From the NCBI GenBank assembly GCA_003532715.1, contig DOEZ01000328.1, positions 1 to 5,406 of the forward strand: a DNA stretch of 5,406 nucleotides, given 5' to 3'. The position numbers and the translations under genes were made by a program. The notes below the pieces were generated by a model. The model was not told the DNA's origin. It did no database searches and was given only the letters and a program-made list of their open reading frames with translations. Shown piece after piece: positions 1 through 5,406 of the stretch (its first letter is position 1; each line of letters starts with the position of its first letter). The stretch is from Planctomycetaceae bacterium. Lineage in GTDB: Bacteria > Planctomycetota > Planctomycetia > Pirellulales > Thermoguttaceae.

Positions 1-1312
1 CGCTCACTCGCTGTTGATTCGGCGTCCTCGTGTGGAACGTCCGGGTGACCTCGGCCGGCAAGGGCGTGTTGCGGGGGATCATGACGTGGTTGACTTCCTT
101 GCCGCTCTTGGGATTGACGGCGACGACGCCCAGCCCGTGCGAGTTCACGTTCTCCTGCCTGACCGATTCGAGTTTCTTGCGAACCTTGGCCGCCAGCTCG
201 CTCTGGTCGCCGCGATACTTCGCCTCGAGAATGGCCGCGTGGATCGCCGCGCCGCGTGCGACCGCCGTGAACGGCGAAATGTCGGCGAACGGCTCGCGGC
301 CGAGCAGGTTCCGGAGCATTCTGGGCACCTGCGGCATGAGCGTGCTTCCGCCGACCATCACCAGGGCATCGAGCTGGTCGGCCGTGATGCCCGCCTGCTC
401 GAGCACCAACTCGGTCGTGTCGGCCGTCCGTTGCAGCAGGTCGGCCGTCATCGACTCGAACTGGTCGCGCGTGATGACGATCGAGAGCGACTTGCCCTCA
501 TAGCGCACGCGAAGCTTCACCTGCTCCTGTTCCGACAGATCGAGCTTGGCCAGATCGCAATCGTTGCGCAGGGTATGAATGATTTGAGCCGACGCGCGCG
601 GGTCGAGCCCGTGCTTGGCCCTGAATTCATCGGCGACGTAATCGAGAATACGGTCGTTCCAGTCGACGCCGCCCAGTTGGACGTCGCCGTCGGTGGCGAG
701 CACCTGGAAGTGGGTGGGGGTGTAACGCACGACCGTGACGTCGAATGTTCCGCCCCCCAGGTCGTAGACCAGAACCAAACGCGGTTTTTCGTCTCGGGCC
801 GCGACGACCCCGAGTTCGCCGCATTGCCACGCATACGCCAGCGTGGCCGCGGTCGGCTCGTTGATGATGTCGATGACGTTGAAGCCGGCGATGCGTCCGG
901 CGTCCTCGGTTGCCTTGCGCCGCGCGTCGTTGAAATAGTAGGGAACGGTGATGACCGCATTGCCGATCTTGCCGATTCGCTTCTCGCCGTCCTGCCGCAA
1001 CTTCTTGAGAATCAGGGCCGAGAGAAATTCGGGCGTAATCTCGCGGCCGTCGAACGTTCGATGAAACTCGACGTCGCCCATCCGACGCTTGATCCGCTCG
1101 ACGATGTGTTCCGGGCTTTCCATGGCCGCGCGCATCCGGTTGGGGCCCACAACGACGTGCTGGCTGTCGGTCAGCAGCACGACGCTCGGCGTCTCTTCTT
1201 CCTCGTCCTCGTTGAGCAAGGCGACCGGATTGCCGTTCTCATCGAGCTGCGCGATCGTCGAAAAAGTGGTCCCCAAGTCGATGCCGACGGTGTGGCCTTC
1301 TTTGAATTCCAT
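1..1312 (-). CDS. Hsp70/DnaK-family molecular chaperone (partial, C-terminus beyond left edge)
   Basis: Seen: the frame is open for 437 codons from the ATG at 1312 to the window edge. It carries the Hsp70 ATPase signatures: IDLGTTFS (residues 11-18, phosphate 1), IKRRMG (74-79, with K75 matching catalytic Lys70 of DnaK), INEPTAATLAY (150-160, E152), YDLGGGTFD (183-191, T189 matching Thr199 of DnaK) and VGGSTLMPQV (320-329, adenosine pocket). The nucleotide-binding domain ends near residue 362. Known for the family: ATP-driven binding and release of unfolded polypeptides in the cytoplasm, with J-protein and exchange-factor partners. Odd: the short subdomain IB lacks the roughly 25-residue insert typical of Gram-negative DnaK. 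About nine extra residues precede YDLGGG. The usual DVLLLDVTPLSLG linker is replaced by a longer charged stretch (363-395). It is therefore probably a paralogous Hsp70 rather than the housekeeping DnaK, and no grpE or dnaJ lies alongside. The start is fixed by a GAGGAG ribosome binding site five bases upstream and by the family-typical distance to IDLGTT. Family assignment is firm; subfamily is not. Confidence 0.95.
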   Translation of the reverse strand, partial: MEFKEGHTVGIDLGTTFSTIAQLDENGNPVALLNEDEEEETPSVVLLTDSQHVVVGPNRMRAAMESPEHIVERIKRRMGDVEFHRTFDGREITPEFLSALILKKLRQDGEKRIGKIGNAVITVPYYFNDARRKATEDAGRIAGFNVIDIINEPTAATLAYAWQCGELGVVAARDEKPRLVLVYDLGGGTFDVTVVRYTPTHFQVLATDGDVQLGGVDWNDRILDYVADEFRAKHGLDPRASAQIIHTLRNDCDLAKLDLSEQEQVKLRVRYEGKSLSIVITRDQFESMTADLLQRTADTTELVLEQAGITADQLDALVMVGGSTLMPQVPRMLRNLLGREPFADISPFTAVARGAAIHAAILEAKYRGDQSELAAKVRKKLESVRQENVNSHGLGVVAVNPKSGKEVNHVMIPRNTPLPAEVTRTFHTRTPNQQRVS

Positions 1313-1317
1313 GAATG

Positions 1318-1323
1318 CTCCTC
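1318..1323 (-). promoter_or_regulatory. Ribosome binding site of the Hsp70 gene
   Basis: GAGGAG on the minus strand lies five bases before the ATG at 1312. It is the clearest Shine-Dalgarno sequence in the window and supports that start. Confidence 0.75.
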
Positions 1324-1583
1324 AACGGTCCGAACAACTACCGGTTGCACGCTCAATAATACCACCCATGCGAGGCAGTCTAGCGGGTTGTCCGTCCCGA
1401 GTCAACAGCCCGTGCGACGTGGGTGGCTGGGACGCCATAGCCCGGAATACTTACGATCCGCATACCAACCCGAAACGCAATCGCGAGGTGTGTAACGACT
1501 TGTCGTCGTCGACCACGAATTCGGCCGACGCTTCGCACTCCGCGGCGAAATCACGGGTTTGTGAATGATTCGGGACAGTCGAA

Positions 1584-1612
1584 AGTATACCTTCCAGGCA
1601 CCCAAATGACAA
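1584..1612 (-). promoter_or_regulatory. Candidate sigma70-type promoter reading toward the Hsp70 gene
   Basis: On the minus strand, TTGTCA (1607-1612, 5 of 6 to TTGACA) and TATACT (1584-1589, 5 of 6 to TATAAT) are separated by exactly 17 bases. Transcription would begin near 1577 and give the Hsp70 message a leader of about 265 bases. It lies in the AT-rich part of the intergenic region. This is the best promoter match I found in the window, but it rests on sequence similarity alone. Confidence 0.5.
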
Positions 1613-1629
1613 CCAAATTCATTATATTG

Positions 1630-1639
1630 AAGCCGGCTT
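1630..1639. repeat. Perfect 10-base palindrome between divergent promoters
   Basis: AAGCCGGCTT is its own reverse complement. It lies between the -35 boxes of the two opposing candidate promoters, 17 bases from the minus-strand one and 38 bases from the plus-strand one. It could be a regulator binding site, but a 10-base palindrome in GC-rich DNA may also be chance. Confidence 0.25.
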
Positions 1640-1677
1640 GGCTACGGTCGATCTGGTGAAACGGGCCGAATAGGGCG

Positions 1678-1706
1678 TTGAAAACTTTGGCCGGCTGCGT
1701 CATAGT
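1678..1706 (+). promoter_or_regulatory. Candidate promoter of panD
   Basis: TTGAAA (1678-1683, 5 of 6 to TTGACA) and CATAGT (1701-1706, 4 of 6 to TATAAT) are separated by 17 bases. The start of transcription would be near 1713, leaving a leader of about 112 bases before the panD start. An overlapping TAGAAT at 1706-1711 is a better -10 by itself but sits 22 bases from the -35. It is a sequence match only. Confidence 0.35.
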
Positions 1707-1766
1707 AGAATGTTTCAAGCGCGGTGGCGGTCCCAATGGCCGCGATCGCGGTCTGTCGCCGCCGAC

Positions 1767-1787
1767 CCGACGCATCGTCCGCGTCGG
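1767..1787 (+). promoter_or_regulatory. Hairpin in the panD leader
   Basis: CCGACGC (1767-1773) and GCGTCGG (1781-1787) are perfect reverse complements around a 7-base loop, ending 37 bases before the panD start. Just upstream, at 1740-1751, is a perfect 12-base palindrome, CCGCGATCGCGG. No T-run follows the hairpin, so it is not a typical intrinsic terminator. It may shape the leader RNA, or be a by-product of GC-rich composition. Confidence 0.3.
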
Positions 1788-1812
1788 AAATCGAGCGGCC
1801 GATCATGCGAAC

Positions 1813-1818
1813 AGGGAG
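1813..1818 (+). promoter_or_regulatory. Ribosome binding site that sets the panD start
   Basis: AGGGAG lies six bases before the GTG at 1825. The in-frame ATG at 1837 would sit 18 bases from it, too far, so this site favours the GTG start. Confidence 0.65.
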
Positions 1819-1824
1819 TTCTCC

Positions 1825-2175
1825 GTGCAACGGTTTATGCTCAGATCGAAAATCCATCGTGCCACGCTGACCGGCACCGATCTGAATTACGAGGGGAGCA
1901 TCGCGGTCGATAACGATCTGCTCCGGGCGGCCGACATTCTGCCCGGCGAGCAGGTCCACGTACTAAACCTCAACAACGGCGAGCGATTGATCACCTACGC
2001 CATCGAGGCGCCGGCGGGGTCGAAAACGGTTCTTCTCAACGGCCCCGCGGCTCGACTCGGCATGGCGGGCGACCTCGTGGTGATTATCTCCTATTGCACG
2101 GTTCCCGACGAGCAAGCTCGCGAATTTCGGCCCATTATCGTTCTGGTCGACGAGAACAACCGGATCGCGAAATAA
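1825..2175 (+). CDS. panD: Aspartate 1-decarboxylase proenzyme
   Basis: Known role: the enzyme decarboxylates L-aspartate to beta-alanine, the amine half of pantothenate, in the route to coenzyme A. It is a cytoplasmic, pyruvoyl-dependent homotetramer made by self-cleavage of the proenzyme. Seen: 116 residues, slightly shorter than the E. coli protein of 126. With the GTG start, the cleavage pair falls at Gly24-Ser25 within YEGS. Lys9, Tyr22, Arg54, Tyr58 and Asn72 all occupy E. coli numbering, and LNGPAAR (71-77) is the conserved strand near the active site. Cleavage would leave a beta chain of 24 residues and an alpha chain whose new N-terminal Ser25 becomes the pyruvoyl group. The start is a GTG with AGGGAG six bases upstream; the ATG four codons later would break the conserved numbering. 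The gene stands alone: panB and panC are not adjacent. It ends 11 bases from the convergent TPR gene. All key residues are present, so the enzyme should be active. Confidence 0.97.
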   Translation: MQRFMLRSKIHRATLTGTDLNYEGSIAVDNDLLRAADILPGEQVHVLNLNNGERLITYAIEAPAGSKTVLLNGPAARLGMAGDLVVIISYCTVPDEQAREFRPIIVLVDENNRIAK

Positions 2176-2186
2176 GCCAGCCGGTC

Positions 2187-4394
2187 TCAGAGCGATCCGG
2201 CCTCTTGGCGGCGGTTTTCCTCGGCGTTCTCCTTGCGGATCGATTCGGCTTGCCGCAGAAGTTCCTTGGCTCGCCCGGGATTCGGCTTCTTCTGTTCGCC
2301 GAGCATTTGGGCCTCGGTTTCGAGTATTTCGGCCAGCGCGAGATGGAAGGGAACAAGCCTTTCGTGGCCGATGGCCCACGCTTCTCGCAGGCAAGTCGCC
2401 GCCTCGGCCAGTTGACCGCGGCGCAGGTGGAGCCGCGCGAGCCCGAGAAGAAACCTCGCCTTGTCCGGATGCGACCCGAACGACTCGCCCAGTCCCTCGT
2501 CGCAAATCTTGACGGCCTTTTCCTGCCGGTCGATCCGCGGCCATTTGTCCGACGAAGCCGACCGCGCCAAGGCGTCGGCCAGCCGAAGGCTCGTCTCGGG
2601 ATACCTCGCCTCGGCGATCGCGAGGGCCTTCTCAAACAAAGCATGCCCCTCCTCGGGCGGCGTTTTGCCGAGCGCCGACAGTAGCCGTCCGCGAAGGTCG
2701 ACACCTCGTCCCGCGAGCGCGTGGTCCGGAGCGAGGGCGCGCCTCGCGATGTTCTCGGCCTCCAAACACGTCTTTTCCGCGTCCGCGAAGCGTCCTCGCA
2801 GAAGCTGGACCTCCGCCAACTCCAGCAGCGTGGAAACCAGGTAGACGTGTTCGGCTCCAAACGACTCGCGCAGTATGCTCACGGACTGAAGGTAGTAATT
2901 CTCGGCCGGCGCGTACAACGACTGCGCCGAATAGCTCCGAGCGACCGTGTTCATGGCCGCGGCCACCCCCGGATGTCGCGGGCCGAGTGTCTCTTCCAAC
3001 GCGGCAACAAACGATTTGAGTTGAACTGGCAAGGCCTCGTGACATTGAGCGAGCGCCAGATCAATGGTCGCGGCGCCCATGCCGGTGAACGTGGCCGCGG
3101 GCGTTCGGGGGCGCGACGTGTTGCGCCGAATCAGCAACGCCTCGTCCGACTGCGTTCGTGCCGAGACATACATGCCTTCGAGATACTCGCACGTCGCCAG
3201 GTTCGCCAACCCGGTGGCCACGCATGGGCCCTTGTCGTTCTCGTTTCGCCAGATGCGAACGGCCAATTCGCCGAGGTTCCGCGCGGCTGGATAACTGGAT
3301 TGCAGGGAATGAAACACCGATTGGTTGTTCAAGCTGGCCGCTTCTCGCGAACTGCCCGGGCCCAACTCGTCGATGAAAGTCTTCTGTGCCTGCTTGTTGT
3401 AGGCTTCGGCCTGATCGAGACGGTGCCCGGCGAGGACGTTCACGGCAGCGCAATTGTGCAGACAGACGGCCACCTCCAAGGGATCCGCGTCGCGCTCGCG
3501 AGCCGCGGCCAGGGCCTTCAGCACCAACCGCATGGCGGTGGCCCGATCGCCGGCATGGATCGACGCGACGGCAGCCTGACAGAGCACCTCGGGGTCGTCG
3601 GGACGCGCGATCACGGCGTCGCGATACCGGACCACGGCCTCGGCGAACTTGCCGGCATACAGTTCGGTCCACGCCCTCGCGAGGTAGATGCGGATGGGCT
3701 CTTCACGATCTTCACTCACGGCCAGCGCCAGCAAATGCCTCGCCTGATCGAATCGCTCCAGCGCGATCGCCTGCAACGCCTGCTGAAAAGTGTCGGCGTG
3801 TTTCGGCATCTTCTCGGCGCGGCGCCGCGCCTCGGTCGGCATGAGGGGCGGTTCGGCCAGCGGAATCTGACCGTCGGGAAACACCAGCCGCAATGACGTG
3901 ATCTCGGCGGCAAGCGGCTCCGACACGTCCGGTACTCGCGTCTCGGCAACGCCCACCGGCGCCAGCGGCGTCCACCACCAGAGAACCAGCACCAGGAAAA
4001 CGCCGATCGCCCCGAGCGCTCGAAACGTCGTCTCGCCCAACAGGGGGAGTGTGACGTGACGACGCACCTCGCGCTCGACGCGAAGCTGCTTGCCGAAATC
4101 GGTGTGCTGGCCTCGACGCACGCGCGACAACAGGTCGGTCTCCAGGTCGGGCTCCTTGGTCACCTGAAGATAGGCCGTCAGGCCCAGAATCGCGCAACCC
4201 AGTCCCAGGAGCTTCTGCATCCAACCGGGCAATTCGGACGGAAGAAGCCAGTAGCACAGAATCACGAACACCACGAATCCGGCCGTCCAGGCGTACGCCG
4301 CCGGCGATGGCCGCCGCACGAGACGCACCAAGGCGTGGGGCAGCCGGATCGTCTTTCTTGGGGAAGCTCTTCGCCTGGAGCGTCGTTTGGCCAT
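2187..4394 (-). CDS. Membrane-anchored TPR-repeat protein (kinesin-light-chain-like repeats), function unknown
   Basis: Seen: 735 residues. The first 31 hold 12 Lys/Arg and no acidic residue. Hydrophobic segments follow at about 33-52, 61-78 and 126-145. The loop between the second and third (79-123) is rich in Arg/Lys, so the positive-inside rule puts the N-terminus and that loop in the cytoplasm and everything after residue 146 in the periplasm. Residues about 200-720 are helical TPR-like repeats. Acidic or loop breaks such as LGPGSS (344), LGPRHP (470), FGAEHV (512) and LAPDHA (554) fall in a 42-residue register, as in kinesin-light-chain/TPR_12-type repeats. A proline-rich linker (about 172-190) separates membrane and TPR parts, and the C-terminus is highly charged. 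TPRs bind peptides or proteins, so a scaffold role at the envelope is inferred. No enzymatic domain was recognised. The ATG at 4394 is chosen because the basic segment and first membrane helix begin there; the open frame extends upstream through the promoter region. No clear ribosome binding site precedes it. Confidence 0.9.
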   Translation of the reverse strand: MAKRRSRRRASPRKTIRLPHALVRLVRRPSPAAYAWTAGFVVFVILCYWLLPSELPGWMQKLLGLGCAILGLTAYLQVTKEPDLETDLLSRVRRGQHTDFGKQLRVEREVRRHVTLPLLGETTFRALGAIGVFLVLVLWWWTPLAPVGVAETRVPDVSEPLAAEITSLRLVFPDGQIPLAEPPLMPTEARRRAEKMPKHADTFQQALQAIALERFDQARHLLALAVSEDREEPIRIYLARAWTELYAGKFAEAVVRYRDAVIARPDDPEVLCQAAVASIHAGDRATAMRLVLKALAAARERDADPLEVAVCLHNCAAVNVLAGHRLDQAEAYNKQAQKTFIDELGPGSSREAASLNNQSVFHSLQSSYPAARNLGELAVRIWRNENDKGPCVATGLANLATCEYLEGMYVSARTQSDEALLIRRNTSRPRTPAATFTGMGAATIDLALAQCHEALPVQLKSFVAALEETLGPRHPGVAAAMNTVARSYSAQSLYAPAENYYLQSVSILRESFGAEHVYLVSTLLELAEVQLLRGRFADAEKTCLEAENIARRALAPDHALAGRGVDLRGRLLSALGKTPPEEGHALFEKALAIAEARYPETSLRLADALARSASSDKWPRIDRQEKAVKICDEGLGESFGSHPDKARFLLGLARLHLRRGQLAEAATCLREAWAIGHERLVPFHLALAEILETEAQMLGEQKKPNPGRAKELLRQAESIRKENAEENRRQEAGSL

Positions 4395-4448
4395 GATACC
4401 GACTTGTCCGGCAGACTTCGATGACGGTTCGTGGGATTGCCCCCCTTC

Positions 4449-4478
4449 AGTGTACCACCCCGGCCACTGGACTGACAA
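4449..4478 (-). promoter_or_regulatory. Candidate promoter of the TPR gene
   Basis: On the minus strand, TTGTCA (4473-4478, 5 of 6) and TACACT (4449-4454, 4 of 6) are separated by 18 bases. Transcription would start near 4442, about 48 bases before the ATG at 4394. The two hexamers closely resemble those upstream of the Hsp70 gene. It also argues against translation starting from the upstream in-frame codons, which would lie before the transcript start. Confidence 0.4.
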
Positions 4479-4529
4479 GCACTGCGCGACGTGGCAGCCC
4501 ACAACGGGGAGACGCCGAAGGACGATGCG

Positions 4530-4538
4530 TGCTAGAGT
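4530..4538 (+). promoter_or_regulatory. Weak extended -10 candidate for the MgtC/DUF4010 gene
   Basis: TGCTAGAGT fits the extended -10 pattern TGnTAnnnT, with no recognisable -35 at the right distance. It would give a leader of roughly 100 bases to the ATG at 4649. It is the only plus-strand candidate I noticed in this 254-base divergent gap and could easily be chance. Confidence 0.2.
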
Positions 4539-4633
4539 TCTTCTGGAGCCCGTCGCACCGGCCGGCGGGGGCGGCGTGTTTGCCCCTGAGACCCGCCGTC
4601 CGGCAATGATTGTAGCGATTGACGCGAATTTGC

Positions 4634-4637
4634 GGAG
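4634..4637 (+). promoter_or_regulatory. Possible ribosome binding site of the MgtC/DUF4010 gene
   Basis: GGAG lies 11 bases before the ATG at 4649. The spacing is slightly long, but it is the only purine-rich match nearby. Confidence 0.4.
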
Positions 4638-4648
4638 CAAACCTCGAC

Positions 4649-5406
4649 ATGCCTCCCACCCCCGAACTGTTTGGCCAACTCGGCATCTCGCTGTTGCTCG
4701 GGCTGTTGGTCGGTCTGCAACGCGAACACGCGGCGGCGATGGCCGGGCTGCGGACCTTTCCGCTGATTACGCTGCTCGGTTCGGTCGCTGCGATGCTGGG
4801 GCTCGAATTCGGCGGATGGGTGGTCGCCGCCGGTTGGATCGGCGTGCTGGGCATCCTTGTCACGGCGAAGCTCCTCAAGATCAAACAGGCCGACTTCTCG
4901 CACGGTACGACGACCGATGCGGCCGTGTTGCTCATGTTCGGCGTCGGGGCGCTGTTGGTGGTCGGCCCGATGGTCGTCGCCGTCGCCATCGGCGGAGGCG
5001 TCGCCGTGCTGCTTCAGTTCAAGCCCGAACTGCACGATTTCTCGCGGCGTCTGGGCGATGCGGACCTTCGGGCGATCATGCAGTTCGTGCTGATCACGTG
5101 CATCATCCTGCCGGTTCTGCCCAACAAGACCTACGGCCCGCTCGACGTGCTCAATCCGCGCGAGATTTGGCTGATGGTCGTGCTGATCGTGGGGATGAGC
5201 CTCGGCGGGTACATTACCTACAAGTTCCTTGGCCGGAATGCGCGTATTCTGCTGGGCGGCTTTCTGGGCGGGGCCATCTCGAGCACGGCCACGACGGCCA
5301 GTTACTCGCGCCGGGCCGGCGGCGACTCGCTCGGCCTCTCGGCGGCGGCCGTGGTCATCCTGATCGCCTCGACGGTGGTCTTCGGCCGCGTGCTGATTGA
5401 GATCGC
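4649..5406 (+). CDS. MgtC/SapB-family membrane protein with DUF4010 domain (partial, C-terminus beyond right edge)
   Basis: Seen: 252 residues from the ATG to the window edge, very hydrophobic, with about seven or eight predicted membrane helices so far. The N-terminal part carries the MgtC/SapB signature: a glycine-rich first helix ending in GLLVGLQREH (18-27), then AGLRTFPLI (32-40). The second part matches DUF4010: GTTTDAAVLLMFGVGALL (86-103), FKPELHDFSRRL (124-135), LPVLPNKTYGP (154-164), LNPREIW (168-174) and GGAISSTATT (207-216). Proteins with this layout are usually about 400-430 residues, so roughly 60 percent is present. The family sits in the inner membrane. MgtC itself is tied to magnesium limitation and virulence in Salmonella, but the role of the DUF4010 type is not settled and a transport role is only inferred. 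The start is favoured by the hydrophobic N-terminus beginning there and by GGAG 11 bases upstream. It is divergent from the TPR gene. No Mg-sensing leader was recognised in the short upstream region. Confidence 0.92.
   Translation, partial: MPPTPELFGQLGISLLLGLLVGLQREHAAAMAGLRTFPLITLLGSVAAMLGLEFGGWVVAAGWIGVLGILVTAKLLKIKQADFSHGTTTDAAVLLMFGVGALLVVGPMVVAVAIGGGVAVLLQFKPELHDFSRRLGDADLRAIMQFVLITCIILPVLPNKTYGPLDVLNPREIWLMVVLIVGMSLGGYITYKFLGRNARILLGGFLGGAISSTATTASYSRRAGGDSLGLSAAAVVILIASTVVFGRVLIEI

Larger units (their letters stand above)
1313..1824. other. Divergent intergenic region between the Hsp70 gene and panD
   Basis: This 512-base stretch has no reading frame I recognise as a gene. The short open frames on either strand have no ribosome binding site and no family-like sequence. 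It contains an AT-rich island around 1575-1635, unlike the GC-rich surroundings, where the divergent promoters are expected. Separately listed are a minus-strand promoter (1584-1612), a plus-strand promoter (1678-1706), a 10-base palindrome between them (1630-1639) and a hairpin in the panD leader (1767-1787). A second weak minus-strand -10-like hexamer, TATTAT, sits at 1356-1361 about 44 bases before the Hsp70 start, with only a poor -35 (TAGACT, 1377-1382, spacer 15). No heat-shock CIRCE inverted repeat (TTAGCACTC-N9-GAGTGCTAA) was seen. Confidence 0.7.

Noticed and set aside
14..1495. A 493-codon open frame on the plus strand opposite the Hsp70 gene
   Set aside because: It is a shadow of the GC-rich Hsp70 gene. 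It is rich in Arg, Asp and Val without domain signatures, whereas the opposite strand encodes all Hsp70 motifs.
1678..1824. A 49-codon N-terminal extension of panD from a TTG at 1678
   Set aside because: It overlaps the predicted promoter, lacks a ribosome binding site and would displace the conserved Gly24-Ser25 numbering that the GTG at 1825 reproduces exactly.
2180..2201. GCCGG/CCGGC inverted repeat as a bidirectional terminator
   Set aside because: Five base pairs around a 12-base loop with no T-run on either strand is too weak, and such pentamers are common in this GC-rich sequence.
2721..3896. A 391-codon plus-strand open frame opposite the TPR gene
   Set aside because: Its composition is Arg/Gly/Gln-rich with no recognisable motif or membrane segment; the minus strand gives a coherent membrane-TPR protein.
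1..4394. A functional pairing of Hsp70 with the TPR protein, as in eukaryotic co-chaperones
   Set aside because: Eukaryotic TPR co-chaperones bind an EEVD tail in the cytosol. The Hsp70 C-terminus is not visible here, the TPR domain is predicted periplasmic, and the genes are separated by panD and are not co-transcribed as neighbours.
4395..4640. An 82-residue N-terminal extension of the TPR protein
   Set aside because: It runs through the predicted promoter and shows no conserved or signal-like sequence; the basic tail plus membrane helix starts at 4394.
4387..5400. A 337-codon plus-strand open frame overlapping the MgtC/DUF4010 gene in another frame
   Set aside because: Its product is Arg-rich and low in complexity, while the frame from 4649 shows family motifs and membrane helices.

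Overview
The window is a GC-rich, tightly packed piece of bacterial chromosome with four protein-coding genes. Two are complete and two are cut by the window edges. No RNA gene, insertion sequence, CRISPR array, attachment site or origin was seen. The gene content (a divergent short-form Hsp70, a membrane-anchored kinesin-light-chain-like TPR protein, a GC-rich genome with few strong ribosome binding sites) is compatible with a planctomycete or a similar large-genome environmental bacterium. No marker here fixes the phylum, so that placement is tentative.

Layout from left to right. Bases 1-1312 hold, on the minus strand, the N-terminal 437 residues of an Hsp70/DnaK-family chaperone; its C-terminus lies off the left edge. 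Bases 1313-1824 are a 512-base divergent intergenic region. It carries a good minus-strand sigma70-type promoter (1584-1612), a plausible plus-strand promoter for the next gene (1678-1706), a palindrome between them, and a hairpin in the panD leader. Bases 1825-2175 encode a complete aspartate 1-decarboxylase (PanD) on the plus strand, with the processing site and active-site residues at the same numbering as in E. coli. Only 11 bases separate it from the stop codon of the convergent gene at 2187-4394. That gene encodes a 735-residue protein with three predicted membrane segments followed by a long TPR domain in a 42-residue register. After a second divergent intergenic region (4395-4648), the plus strand carries the first 252 residues of an MgtC/SapB-DUF4010 membrane protein, which runs off the right edge.

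The genes alternate in direction (minus, plus, minus, plus), so each probably has its own transcription unit and nothing here suggests an operon. PanD makes beta-alanine for pantothenate and coenzyme A. The Hsp70 acts on protein folding in the cytoplasm. The TPR protein is probably an envelope scaffold and the MgtC/DUF4010 protein an inner-membrane protein of unsettled function. I see no evidence that they form one system. The points most worth a second look are the altered interdomain linker of the Hsp70, the regular KLC-like repeat architecture of the membrane TPR protein, and the similar promoters upstream of the two minus-strand genes.
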